Origin: DYMC01 sp035406705
GTDB taxonomy: Bacteria > Verrucomicrobiota > Lentisphaeria > Victivallales > GWF2-50-93
Length of the DNA stretch: 64,000 nt
Assembly (NCBI GenBank): GCA_964426675.1
Contig: CAYRRM010000002.1
Location: 1 to 64,000, forward strand
Direction: 5' to 3'
Shown piece by piece: positions 35,043 through 44,299 of this stretch. Position 1 is the first letter of the stretch, and each line of letters starts with the position of its first letter. The translations under genes were made by a program, and so were the position numbers. Under the pieces are notes generated by a model, which saw only the letters and a list, made by a program, of their open reading frames with translations, was not told where the DNA came from and made no database searches.

Positions 35043-36011
35043 ATGAAAAAAAAGTCTTTAATAATACATATCGTTCTAATAATTGTAAGTGTAGTGGTAG
35101 GCGGAAAAATAGCTTCAACTCTCGTTAATGAGCAAGGTAAAATATGTATATCAAAACCATTCGAAAATAATAGAAACTTTTTTGGTGTAAATAGATTTGC
35201 TGCAGATGTTCAGTGGATGCTGTTTGTAAATTACTGCGGAACAATTAACAGCGTTAATGCGGAGAATGCCCCAATCATTTATAAAAAAGTAATGAGTATA
35301 ATACAGAATAATCCTGATTTTGAACAGGCGTATGAAATTGGGAGTCTAATGTTGTCTGTTGAAACACCAGAAAAAGCTGTTGAGATTTTAAAGAGAGCTT
35401 GTGATAATCCAAGGCTAAATAGAAATTGGGAGTTGCCATTTTTAGCTGGTTTCATAGTATCCCATCATATGAAAGATAAAAAAATTGAAGGTAAAGTAAA
35501 GAAAGAGGATTTAGCTGAATATTTCTTTAGCCTTGCAGCTCAGAGATCATCTCCCCCAGAGCCACATGTAATTTCTTCATATATGCGAGCAAAAGCCCAA
35601 AAACTAATCGGTAAAAAATGGAGAGGAATTCAGGTTACAAGCGACAGACAAGCATTTCTGTGTGCACTCATTGATACTCATCTTGAAAATACAATCCGAC
35701 CAGAAGGAGCTTATGCATCTTCATTTAATATAACTTCATTTGGGAAAATGACTATTATCGAGAAAATTCTATCTGTTGCTCAATCTTTAAAAGAAGAAGA
35801 AAAAGATAATCAAAATGTAACAGCAACTATAGATAAAATGAAAGAGTTGGTTTTCAAAAATTCACATATTTGTGAACAATGCCTTACCCCATATGGTCCT
35901 GGAGAAAAATACTGTTCATCATGTGGTGCAAAAGTAGAAGTTTATGGAACTTGTAGTAAATGTGGTGCAGTGAAAAAAGGTAAATATTGCAGCAATTGTG
36001 GAGCTGAGTAA
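35043..36011 (+). CDS. Membrane-anchored helical protein with C-terminal double zinc ribbon
   Basis: Of 322 aa. A hydrophobic N-terminal segment (about 4-25) is followed by a helical body of about 250 residues with TPR-like stretches (EQAYEIGSLMLSVETPEKAV). Then come two zinc ribbons: CEQCLTPYGPGEKYCSSCGA and CSKCGAVKKGKYCSNCGA. Each ribbon has two CxxC pairs. No family name is recognised. GGGGGG lies just before ATG 35043, 11 bp after the permease stop. Its position between two permease genes suggests an accessory part of the transporter. Confidence 0.7.
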   Translation: MKKKSLIIHIVLIIVSVVVGGKIASTLVNEQGKICISKPFENNRNFFGVNRFAADVQWMLFVNYCGTINSVNAENAPIIYKKVMSIIQNNPDFEQAYEIGSLMLSVETPEKAVEILKRACDNPRLNRNWELPFLAGFIVSHHMKDKKIEGKVKKEDLAEYFFSLAAQRSSPPEPHVISSYMRAKAQKLIGKKWRGIQVTSDRQAFLCALIDTHLENTIRPEGAYASSFNITSFGKMTIIEKILSVAQSLKEEEKDNQNVTATIDKMKELVFKNSHICEQCLTPYGPGEKYCSSCGAKVEVYGTCSKCGAVKKGKYCSNCGAE

Positions 36012-36720
36012 ATTAAATATAAAAATTAACAAAAGGGCTTTCGGTCTAATGATCGGAGCCCTTTTGATTTTATTTCTTTCTGAAGCTATACTTAGAGAAG
36101 CTTCAGTTGCTTCTCTCAAAACTAAGGAAAAAGATCTCGATAGTATTCTTGCTTCAGTTCCCTCTTTTTTAAGAGGAAGAATTAAATCACGCATTGAAAT
36201 GATGCAGTTAAGAGATGCTGTAACACAGGCCAAAACTGATCAGGAAAAAATTAATGCCCTCTCTGCTCTTGCTGCTTATATCAAGGACGAGGATGAAAAA
36301 GAAAAATTGTATTTAGAAATATTAAAACTCCCCAGAATGGTTCAATCATATCCTGCAATGATATTTTTCCTCGAAAAAGATATTTCAAAACATAAAATTT
36401 CAATTGAAGAATATCACAATTTTATATTTAATTGTCCTACGTTAAACCGTTATTCATTATGGTCAATTGGCTTACAGGAACTTAAAGATAAAAAAAAAGA
36501 AAGAGACATTCAGTTAAAATATCTTATGCCTTTGCTTTCCATAAAACCAGACTTTTACGATTATAAACAACTTTATAGGACTATATATGAACTTGCTGTG
36601 AGATTGGATGATAAAGAAACTGCAAAAAAAGCAGACGAATTGTCTATTATATGTGAGGAATTGCCAACCATCTTTGAAGAAACGGAAAGAATTGAAAAAG
36701 AAAAAATGTCTTCAAAATGA
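35998..36720 (+). CDS. Membrane-anchored helical protein of the ABC operon
   Basis: Of 240 aa if it starts at GTG 35998, which overlaps the upstream gene by 14 bp; ATG 36049 is an alternative and would remove 17 residues. One membrane helix near residues 15-32 is followed by a soluble, charged, mostly helical domain. No known motif is visible. A strong hairpin (36031-36065) covers the alternative start. It ends in an ATGA overlap with the next permease, so coupled expression is likely. The function is unknown. Confidence 0.6.
   Translation: MELSKLNIKINKRAFGLMIGALLILFLSEAILREASVASLKTKEKDLDSILASVPSFLRGRIKSRIEMMQLRDAVTQAKTDQEKINALSALAAYIKDEDEKEKLYLEILKLPRMVQSYPAMIFFLEKDISKHKISIEEYHNFIFNCPTLNRYSLWSIGLQELKDKKKERDIQLKYLMPLLSIKPDFYDYKQLYRTIYELAVRLDDKETAKKADELSIICEELPTIFEETERIEKEKMSSK
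36031..36065 (+). promoter_or_regulatory. Intra-operon hairpin over an alternative start codon
   Basis: AAAAGGGCT (36031-36039) pairs perfectly with AGCCCTTTT (36057-36065), and the loop can extend pairing (CGGTC with GATCG). ATG 36049 lies in the loop. It could attenuate transcription or limit translation of the downstream gene in the operon. Whether it acts is inference. Confidence 0.5.
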
Positions 36721-37505
36721 AAAAAGTATTTGCAATTGCTGAATTTACTATCAGAAAAGTAGAAGAACCTGCATTTATTATTCTTCTGGCGTTTGGCGTA
36801 ATATGTGGTTATTTTGTTTCGGAAATGGAAGTTTTTAATTTAGGAAAAGAATACTTACAAATAGAAGCTTTTTCATCTCAATCAGAACAGGCATTACCAC
36901 TCCTTGGAGGATTTGTTGTCCTAATTATGCTTACTCTTTTACTTTCCACTTTTTATGGGGCAACAGATGTCCCTAGAGAAATAGAGTCTGGAATAACAAT
37001 GCTTCTGCTTGGAAAACCAATTTCAAGAACTGAATTTCTCCTTGGTAAATACCTGGGAATTGTCTGTATATCGTTGCTTTTTTATTTCCTTTCATCTATT
37101 GCTCTTGTTGTTGGACACTTTTTCAAAACTGGTCAGTTTTTGGCTATAAACCTGATTTTGCGTCAATTATTATTAATTCTCTTGATATTTCCACTAACAG
37201 CACTCAACATAACCTTCTCATGTTTTTTTAATGACCTAAGTGCTATTATTATTTCAGCAATATACTTACTCTTTTCACTTGCAGCCTCCTTAATCCCAAT
37301 TGCACTAACTCTTATTCCAAAAAGTGCTGGTATAGATATCTGGCTGAATTTGATATATTATTTATTTCCAAATCTATTCTTTTTCCTGCTTCCTTCTAAA
37401 ATACCAGGCGTCATATTCATCTCAATGATATTATATGCTATCTCATTATCTCTTTGTTTTCTCTTTATTGCTTCTGTTAAATTTGAAAACAAGGACTTAA
37501 TTTAA
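36717..37505 (+). CDS. ABC-2 type permease, second subunit
   Basis: Of 262 aa with six hydrophobic segments. The cytoplasmic loop REIESGITMLLLGKPISRTEF matches that of the permease at 34303, showing the two are paralogues. The start overlaps the preceding stop as ATGA. It completes the five-gene set of ATPase, permease, zinc-ribbon protein, helical membrane protein and permease. The transport substrate is not evident. Confidence 0.83.
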   Translation: MKKVFAIAEFTIRKVEEPAFIILLAFGVICGYFVSEMEVFNLGKEYLQIEAFSSQSEQALPLLGGFVVLIMLTLLLSTFYGATDVPREIESGITMLLLGKPISRTEFLLGKYLGIVCISLLFYFLSSIALVVGHFFKTGQFLAINLILRQLLLILLIFPLTALNITFSCFFNDLSAIIISAIYLLFSLAASLIPIALTLIPKSAGIDIWLNLIYYLFPNLFFFLLPSKIPGVIFISMILYAISLSLCFLFIASVKFENKDLI

Positions 37506-37509
37506 AAAT

Positions 37510-38391
37510 ATGACTAAAATACTTAATTTAGGCTCGCTAAATATTGACTACGTATATTTCGTTGATAATTTCGTTAAACCAGGTGAGACAATGTCAAGCA
37601 TTACCTTGTCCAAATTTGCTGGAGGAAAAGGATTAAATCAATCTATTGCCCTTGCAAATGCCGGCGCAAAAGTCTTTCACGTCGGAAAAACAGGGAAAGA
37701 AGCCAAATTCCTTATAAATACTCTAAAAAAATCCTCCGTAAATTGCTCCTTTATAGAACTTTCAAATGATGAAAGTGGACATGCCATTATTCAGGTCAAT
37801 AAAAAAGGCGAAAATTGTATTATAATCCACGGTGGTACAAATAAAACAATAAATATCAAATTATTAAAAATGGCTTTTGCGAATTTCGCAGAAGGAGACT
37901 TCTTTCTAACTCAAAATGAAACTAATTTAATCTCGGAAGCATTCAATATAGCGAAAAAAAAGAAAATGAAAATTGTATTTAATCCGGCACCCATAACAAA
38001 AGATATCAAGAAATACCCTCTTGATATGGTCGATATCCTGATCCTGAATGAAAGCGAATTAGAAAAACTTTTTGGAAAAATACAAAATTTCAAAAAACTT
38101 ATTGATATTAGAAAAAAATTCAATTTTGAAACAATAATTTTAACCCTCGGAGCAAAAGGCGCAGTAATTTGTGAACAAAACAACTTGCATTTTGAACCAG
38201 CCGTGAAAGTAAAAACTGTAGATACAACAGCAGCAGGCGATACTTTTGTCGGCTTCTTCATCGCCCAAAAAATGCAGGGAAAAAACTCTCTGGAAGCTGT
38301 CAAAATAGCAGTAAAAGCTTCCGCAATATGCGTCCAAAAAAAAGGAGCCTCTAACTCTATACCTAAACTAAAAGAAGTAATTCTCTCGTAA
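37510..38391 (+). CDS. rbsK: Ribokinase
   Basis: A PfkB-family kinase of 293 aa that phosphorylates ribose to ribose 5-phosphate. The N-terminal NLGSLNIDYVYFVDNF and FAGGKGLNQSIALANAGA give the sugar-binding side, and VDTTAAGDTFVGFF (about 240) gives the anion hole and catalytic Asp in the form usual for ribokinases. It starts 4 bp after the permease stop, so it may be co-transcribed, though the role differs. A GCGAATTTCGC palindrome lies at 37879 within FANFAEGD. Another sugar substrate is possible. Confidence 0.88.
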   Translation: MTKILNLGSLNIDYVYFVDNFVKPGETMSSITLSKFAGGKGLNQSIALANAGAKVFHVGKTGKEAKFLINTLKKSSVNCSFIELSNDESGHAIIQVNKKGENCIIIHGGTNKTINIKLLKMAFANFAEGDFFLTQNETNLISEAFNIAKKKKMKIVFNPAPITKDIKKYPLDMVDILILNESELEKLFGKIQNFKKLIDIRKKFNFETIILTLGAKGAVICEQNNLHFEPAVKVKTVDTTAAGDTFVGFFIAQKMQGKNSLEAVKIAVKASAICVQKKGASNSIPKLKEVILS

Positions 38392-38430
38392 ATATAGCGT
38401 CAAAAACTACTCTCTTTTTCCGTCAAAATA

Positions 38431-39678
38431 ATGTCAAAAAACATTTTCCAAAAAATATCAATAGAAATACCCGAAATAACCATTGATAAAATTGTTTTTG
38501 GGGGAAATGGAATTGGAAAAAATGACGGAAAAATAACATTTATTCCATCAGTAATTGACGGAGAAAAACTCGAAGCAGAAATTTATCAGAGAAAAAAGAA
38601 TTTTGATTTTGCTTTTTGCAAAAAAATTTTAAAAAAGTCTTCTCATAGGATTTATCCTGAGTGTCCACATTCATTAAGAATTGGAGAAAATCCTTTTTTG
38701 TACTGTTCAAATTGTTCATATCAGCATATTTCCTATGACTATGAAATAGAATTAAAAAAACAACAATTAGAATCTTTACTAAGGAAAATCGCTAAAATTA
38801 ATGATATCCCTGAAATTGAAAAGATAGCTTCGCCCTCGCCATTATTCTATAGAAGAAAAATATCTATGACTATAGGAGTCAATAAAGATGGTAGAAAACA
38901 TCTCGGTTATATTGGACTTGACAATAAAACTATCGTAGAAATTAATGAATGTTTTTTAGCCGTTAAAGCAATAAATAAAAGGATAAAAGAAATTTTAAGT
39001 GATAAAGTTCTTGATAATTACAAAGTTGGTGATCAGATATTCTGGCGTTGGACAGAAAATGATGGACTTGTAGAATGGATAAACCCTGGACCACAACCAA
39101 ATAAGATTTTAACAGAAAATACGATAATCGGTAAGATAAGTTATCCTGCATCATCATTTTTTCAGGTTTCAACTTTTGCATCCGATATGCTTTTCAAAAA
39201 AGTTTTTGATATCATATCTGAGTTACAACCTGAGATAGTGATAGATTTCTATTGCGGATCAGGTATTTTCGCACTTTGTGCAATAAAAAACTCTGCGAAA
39301 TTCGCAATTGGCATAGAGAATGATAAGAAATCTATTGAATGTGCTAAAATTAATGCCGCAAACCTTGGTGTTGCCGAAAAAGTTGAATTTCTTCACCAAA
39401 CATCCGAAAAAGCCTCTCTGAAAATATTAAAAAAATATACCTCAAATAATTTGCTTGTTATCCTTGACCCCCCACGATCTGGACTTTCAAAAAAAGTTAT
39501 CGAAGGTATTCTTGAAGTATCTCCTACTCAAATACTGTATATATCATGTTCACCTGATACGTTATCACGAGATATAAAATTATTATCTGAAAAATACAAA
39601 ATTTTAAAACTTTTTCTATGCGATCTCTTTCCAAGAACACAGCATTTTGAAAGTATTGCTTTATTAAAAAAAAACTGA
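38431..39678 (+). CDS. rlmD: 23S rRNA (uracil-5-)-methyltransferase, RlmD/RumA type
   Basis: Of 415 aa. Residues 10-65 form a TRAM-like OB domain (VFGGNGIGKNDGKITFIPSVIDGE). The Fe-S cysteines appear as PECPHSL and YCSNCSYQH near residues 75-100. The SAM site is VIDFYCGSGIFAL near 270, and the catalytic Cys is in LYISCSPDTLSRD near 370, after LDPPRSGLSKK. This is the full RlmD/TrmA plan; RlmD rather than RlmC is the default guess. A GCGAAATTCGC palindrome lies at 39295. Confidence 0.87.
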   Translation: MSKNIFQKISIEIPEITIDKIVFGGNGIGKNDGKITFIPSVIDGEKLEAEIYQRKKNFDFAFCKKILKKSSHRIYPECPHSLRIGENPFLYCSNCSYQHISYDYEIELKKQQLESLLRKIAKINDIPEIEKIASPSPLFYRRKISMTIGVNKDGRKHLGYIGLDNKTIVEINECFLAVKAINKRIKEILSDKVLDNYKVGDQIFWRWTENDGLVEWINPGPQPNKILTENTIIGKISYPASSFFQVSTFASDMLFKKVFDIISELQPEIVIDFYCGSGIFALCAIKNSAKFAIGIENDKKSIECAKINAANLGVAEKVEFLHQTSEKASLKILKKYTSNNLLVILDPPRSGLSKKVIEGILEVSPTQILYISCSPDTLSRDIKLLSEKYKILKLFLCDLFPRTQHFESIALLKKN

Positions 39679-39952
39679 AATAACTTTTCTTACAGATGCA
39701 AATATAGTTTTGACTTGCAAGTTACAAATCATCGCATTTTTCCTCTATAAAATCATAGTTGAAGTATATTAGAAGCTTATTTTGTGTTTTAAAAAAATCA
39801 TAAAATGAAGAGGTTAAAATTCGTAATTTTCTAATTGACTTTTTTTTTTGAAAGATTATTATTTTTCATTGTGATTATGTTATTTTTTTTGATTTATTTT
39901 TGAAAAAATAAAATTTTATAAAAGTTAAAAAAAGCAAAACAGGAGAGAAAAA

Positions 39953-40942
39953 ATGAGGCCAGTAACTTTATTTACAGGACAATGGGCTGACTTAAAACTT
40001 GAATCACTCGCAAAAAAAGCCAAAGAATGGGGATATGATGGACTCGAACTTGCATGTTGGGGAGATCATTTTGAAGTAGATAAAGTAAACGAAAAATATT
40101 GCAAAGAAAAAAAAGAATTACTTGCAGATTATGGCTTGAAAGTTTTTGCTATTTCATCTCACCTCGTAGGACAGGCTATTTGCGATAACATAGATATTCG
40201 CCATAAAAGTATTTTACCTGATTACGTATGGGGGGATGGAGATCCTGAGGGCGTTCGCAAACGTGCTGCAAAAGAGATGATAAAGACTGCGAAAGCCGCA
40301 AAAATGCTCGGTGTAAAAGTGGTAAATGGTTTCACCGGCAGTTCAATATGGCATCTTCTGTATTCATTTCCTCCTGTAAGTCCAGAAATGATAGACAATG
40401 GATATAAAGATTTTGCAGCAAGATGGATTCCAATACTCGATGAATTTAAAAATTGTGGAGTTAAATTTGCTCTTGAAGTTCATCCAACTGAGATAGCCTT
40501 TGATATAGCATCTGCAGAACGTGCAATTTCCGCCTTGAAAAATCACCCTGCTTTTGGTTTTAACTTTGATCCAAGCCACTTCGGATATCAAGGGGTAGAT
40601 TATATACAGTTTATATATAAATTCGCAAAAAAAATCTTTCACTGTCACATGAAGGATGTTTATTGGTCGGATGTTCCAGTTGAAGTCGGAGTTTTTGGTG
40701 GACATATTGATTTTGGTGATAAACGCAGATTTTGGGATTTTCGCTCACTTGGAAGGGGAAAAATAAAATTTGAAGAAGTGATACGCGCCCTAAATAGAAT
40801 TGGTTATAATGGTCCTTTATCTGTGGAATGGGAAGACAGTGGTATGGATCGTGAGCACGGAGCAGCCGAAGCGTGTAAATTCGTAAAGAAAATTGATTTC
40901 AAACCATCCGCAATAAAGTTTGATGGACAATTTGATAAGTAG
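39953..40942 (+). CDS. Xylose isomerase-like TIM-barrel sugar epimerase/isomerase
   Basis: Of 329 aa in the AP-endonuclease-2/IolE superfamily. The metal ligands are visible as FALEVHPTE (Glu), FNFDPSHFGYQG (Asp, His), IFHCHMKDV and SVEWEDSGMDR near the C terminus. Relatives interconvert keto sugars or inositol intermediates in the cytoplasm. AGGAG precedes the ATG. The radical SAM gene begins within its stop codon (TAGTG). A near-match to the palindrome lies at 40289. The sugar acted on is not known. Confidence 0.85.
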   Translation: MRPVTLFTGQWADLKLESLAKKAKEWGYDGLELACWGDHFEVDKVNEKYCKEKKELLADYGLKVFAISSHLVGQAICDNIDIRHKSILPDYVWGDGDPEGVRKRAAKEMIKTAKAAKMLGVKVVNGFTGSSIWHLLYSFPPVSPEMIDNGYKDFAARWIPILDEFKNCGVKFALEVHPTEIAFDIASAERAISALKNHPAFGFNFDPSHFGYQGVDYIQFIYKFAKKIFHCHMKDVYWSDVPVEVGVFGGHIDFGDKRRFWDFRSLGRGKIKFEEVIRALNRIGYNGPLSVEWEDSGMDREHGAAEACKFVKKIDFKPSAIKFDGQFDK

Positions 40943-42381
40943 TGAACATAGCGCTCGTATATCCTGATATATCAATAAGAGAACGATACGGCGCTGATAT
41001 AGGGGAAATAGGAGGACGCCAGGCACCACTCGGCGTCCTTTATCTTTCTTCATTTTTGAAAAAAAAATCTCATAATGTAATTGTAATTGATGCTGCTGCA
41101 GAAAACCTCGATAACAATGAAATAATAAGAAGAATAATAAAACACGACGCAAAACTGGTTGGAATCTCTTCAACTTCTGTTGCTTTGCAAAATTCGAAGA
41201 TACTGGCTAAGAATTTGAAGTCAGAGTTAAATGTGAGAACTGTTATAGGTGGACCGCATATCAGCTCAAATCCCGATGATATCTCAAAACTTAATGAGTT
41301 TGATTTTGGAATAATTGGGGAAGGAGAGCTCTCTCTTGCAAATTTAGCAGAAAAGATACAAGAAAATTCGAACGATTTTTCAGAAGTTCCAAATCTTATA
41401 TGGCGGCGTGGAGAAGAAGTTGTTCGAAATGAGAGAATTCAGTATATTGAGAATTTAGATATCCTGCCTTTTCCAGATCGAGATGCCCTCACTGATATAG
41501 AACTTTATCGTCCACCAATAGGCTGTTATTTGAGAGAACCTGTTGTGTCTATTATAACTTCAAGAGGTTGTCCATATCAATGTATATTTTGTGATAAGTC
41601 TGTATTTGGAAATAAAATAAGATTTTTTTCTTCTGAATATGTAATTTCAGAAATAGAAATGATAATAAGAAAGTACAAAGCGAGGGAACTTGCTTTTGTG
41701 GATGATACTTTTCCATGTAATAGAAAAAGATTCATAGAAATTCTTGAAAGTATTATCCGTAAGAACTTCAAAATCAGATGGTCGTGTATGTCAAATGCGA
41801 ATGATCTTAATGAAGATATCATTATGTTAATGAAAAAAGCGGGATGCTGGCAAATTGCCATAGGTATAGAAAGTGGAGACGACGAAATCCTCAAAAAAAT
41901 CAAAAAAAAGACCAATACTGAACAAATCAGAAGAATTGTAACATTTGCGCATAAATTAAATATCTTTGTAAAAGGATTCTTTATGATAGGACATCCAGGA
42001 GAAGACATGAAAAGTATTGAAAAGACAAAAAAATTTGCCCTTTCCATTCCATTAACCGATATAACATATACAATTGCAACTCCAATAAAAGGCTCTGAAT
42101 TCTATAATATGGCTATTTCAGGAAAATTTGGGTACTTTGAAAATGTTAAACCATCAGAACTAAATTACTGGAAACCAATATTCATACCAAAAAATCTAAA
42201 TAAGGAAATATTATTAAAAAAACAAAAAGAATTTTTTAAAGATTTTTACTTAAGACCACAAATTTTATACAGACAAATACTGAAAATAAGATCCATTAAA
42301 AATTTGATCAGGTTCATAAGAACTGCTATAAAAATTGTATTTATTGCTCTTCAACAAGGTAATTTTGAAAATAACCAGTGA
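40942..42381 (+). CDS. B12-binding-domain radical SAM protein
   Basis: Of 479 aa. Residues 1-150 are a Rossmann-like B12-binding domain (GEIGGRQAPLGVLYLSSFL and VIGGPHISSNPDD). Then comes the radical SAM barrel with SRGCPYQCIFCDKS, whose Cys210, Cys214 and Cys217 bind the 4Fe-4S cluster, then IAIGIESGDDEILKKI and the C-terminal FFMIGHPGED region. Members methylate unactivated carbon or modify lipids, hopanoids and natural products; the substrate is unknown. GTG 40942 overlaps the stop of the upstream gene by one base. It ends immediately beside the convergent proS stop. Confidence 0.88.
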   Translation: MNIALVYPDISIRERYGADIGEIGGRQAPLGVLYLSSFLKKKSHNVIVIDAAAENLDNNEIIRRIIKHDAKLVGISSTSVALQNSKILAKNLKSELNVRTVIGGPHISSNPDDISKLNEFDFGIIGEGELSLANLAEKIQENSNDFSEVPNLIWRRGEEVVRNERIQYIENLDILPFPDRDALTDIELYRPPIGCYLREPVVSIITSRGCPYQCIFCDKSVFGNKIRFFSSEYVISEIEMIIRKYKARELAFVDDTFPCNRKRFIEILESIIRKNFKIRWSCMSNANDLNEDIIMLMKKAGCWQIAIGIESGDDEILKKIKKKTNTEQIRRIVTFAHKLNIFVKGFFMIGHPGEDMKSIEKTKKFALSIPLTDITYTIATPIKGSEFYNMAISGKFGYFENVKPSELNYWKPIFIPKNLNKEILLKKQKEFFKDFYLRPQILYRQILKIRSIKNLIRFIRTAIKIVFIALQQGNFENNQ

Positions 42382-44109
42382 TTACAAGAATTTTTCCCTC
42401 TCTGTTTTTAGAATATTTAAGATTTTTTCTGTAAGTCCTGTTATATCAAACATGTGCGACTCCTTATCTCCGCGCCGTTTAAACTCAACTTTATTTTCAG
42501 ATATGGTTTTTGGGGAAATTACAATTCTAAAAGGAACTCCTATAAGATCTGCATCATTAAACATAAACCCGGCTTTTTCCCCACGATCATCATATAAAAC
42601 ATCTATTCCTGCAGAAAGTAAAGAATTATAAATTTCTTCTGCCTTTGAGCAAATATTATTTTGATTCAGATTTAACACGCAAAGATGAACATCAAAAGGA
42701 GAAATACTTATAGGCCAAATGGGACCATACTGATCATAATTTTGCTCTATAACTGCTGCCATTGTTCTACCTATTCCAATACCATAACACCCCATAATCA
42801 TAGGATGTTTTTTCCCATTCGCATCAAGAAATTCACATTTCATAGAAGAAGAATATTTTGTCCCAAGCTTAAATATATTACCTATTTCTATTCCGCGCTT
42901 CATCAGGAGCGGCTGACCTGTTACTGGACATGGATCACCTTCTCTAACGCAAGCAATATCGGCTACGATAGCACCTTCAGGCATATCTCTATTAAAATTG
43001 AAGTTCTTTATGTGAAAATCAGGTTCATTAGCGCCAACAGTTAGATTTGATGATTCGGCAATTGAGCGATCTACTATTATTTTTACTTTTTCAGGATTAA
43101 GATTCAGGGGAGATGCATAACCAGGCTCAGCTCCACAACTCCTTATTAAATCATCATTTGCAAATGAAATATCGTCTATCTGAAGAATCCTTCTGACCTT
43201 GCTTTCATTTACCTCAAAATCTCCCCTTATCATGGCAAATATAAGTTGATCTTCTTTGGTCTTGTAAAAAACTGCTTTTCCTGTTTCCGATATATTCTGT
43301 CCTAAAAACTCTGCAACTTCTTCAATAGTTTTCTTTCCCGGTGTTGGAACTTTTTCAAGTGCCAAAGGAGGAGATTTTGAAAATTTCAATGCAGAATATG
43401 CAACTTCTTTATTGGCTTTATATGAACCATCTGGCGACATAAAAATAGTATCCTCTCCACAATCCGCTACTGCCATAAATTCGTGTGAAATGTTTCCTCC
43501 CATCATTCCTGGATTTGACTCAATACATAAAAAATCTTTAAAGCCACAACGTCTAAAAATTTTTTCATAGGCATGCAAGGTCTGTGTATAAAATTCATCA
43601 AGGCATTCCTGGGTAGCGTGAAATGAATAAGCGTCTTTCATTTTAAATTCTCTTACTCTTATGAGTCCTGCACGAGGTCTGGCTTCATCTCTATACTTTG
43701 TTTGTATTTGATATAACATTATCGGCAATTGTTTATAACTATTTACTTCTGTTCTCGTAAGGTGCACTACAGCTTCTTCATGAGTCATTGCCAATAGCAT
43801 ATCCTTTTTATTTCTGTCCTTGAATCTCAACAATTCTTCTCCGACACTGTGATACCTCCCAGATTCTTCCCATAGTTCGCTAGGAAGCACAACGGGCATT
43901 GTTACCTCTTGCCCGCCAATTTTATTCATTTCTTCTCTGATTATATTTTCAATCTTCGCACAAATTTTGTGCCCAAGCGGTAAAAGTGAATAAATTCCAG
44001 TAGAAACAGGTCTAATATACCCCCCCCTTATTAAGAATATATGACTTGGAGTTTTCGCATCTTTTGGAGCTTCTTTTATCCTTCTACCAACTAATTTTGA
44101 CATTTTCAT
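42382..44109 (-). CDS. proS: Prolyl-tRNA synthetase
   Basis: About 575 aa, the usual bacterial type with the editing domain inserted between class II motifs 2 and 3. Motif 1 region: IFLIRGGYIRPVSTGIYSLLPLG. Motif 2: YRDEARPRAGLIRVREF. Editing insert about 220-400. Motif 3 near the glycine-rich MGCYGIGIGRTM, followed by the anticodon-binding domain. ATG 44109 is preferred; a longer frame to 44199 has no ribosome site. No T-box leader is visible upstream. Confidence 0.95.
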   Translation of the reverse strand: MKMSKLVGRRIKEAPKDAKTPSHIFLIRGGYIRPVSTGIYSLLPLGHKICAKIENIIREEMNKIGGQEVTMPVVLPSELWEESGRYHSVGEELLRFKDRNKKDMLLAMTHEEAVVHLTRTEVNSYKQLPIMLYQIQTKYRDEARPRAGLIRVREFKMKDAYSFHATQECLDEFYTQTLHAYEKIFRRCGFKDFLCIESNPGMMGGNISHEFMAVADCGEDTIFMSPDGSYKANKEVAYSALKFSKSPPLALEKVPTPGKKTIEEVAEFLGQNISETGKAVFYKTKEDQLIFAMIRGDFEVNESKVRRILQIDDISFANDDLIRSCGAEPGYASPLNLNPEKVKIIVDRSIAESSNLTVGANEPDFHIKNFNFNRDMPEGAIVADIACVREGDPCPVTGQPLLMKRGIEIGNIFKLGTKYSSSMKCEFLDANGKKHPMIMGCYGIGIGRTMAAVIEQNYDQYGPIWPISISPFDVHLCVLNLNQNNICSKAEEIYNSLLSAGIDVLYDDRGEKAGFMFNDADLIGVPFRIVISPKTISENKVEFKRRGDKESHMFDITGLTEKILNILKTEREKFL

Positions 44110-44299
44110 AATTTTACCAACCTTTTTTTTGCGTAAATTAGAACAAAAAGTGAAAAGTTCCAACCAGAAGGAAGAAATATATTCAGGATTTTCCTGCATT
44201 TTCTAAGTTTATTTAAAAAAAAATTTGACTTAAATGTTTATAATTTTACATACTTTTGTATGATTTCTTAATTATTATTCTGGAGGGTGATAAAAACAA

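Noticed and set aside
41013..41039. AGGACGCC/GGCGTCCT hairpin in the radical SAM gene
   Set aside because: It encodes the conserved GGRQAPLGVLYL stretch of the B12-binding domain, so codon choice can explain it; it is inside a coding region and has no terminator context.
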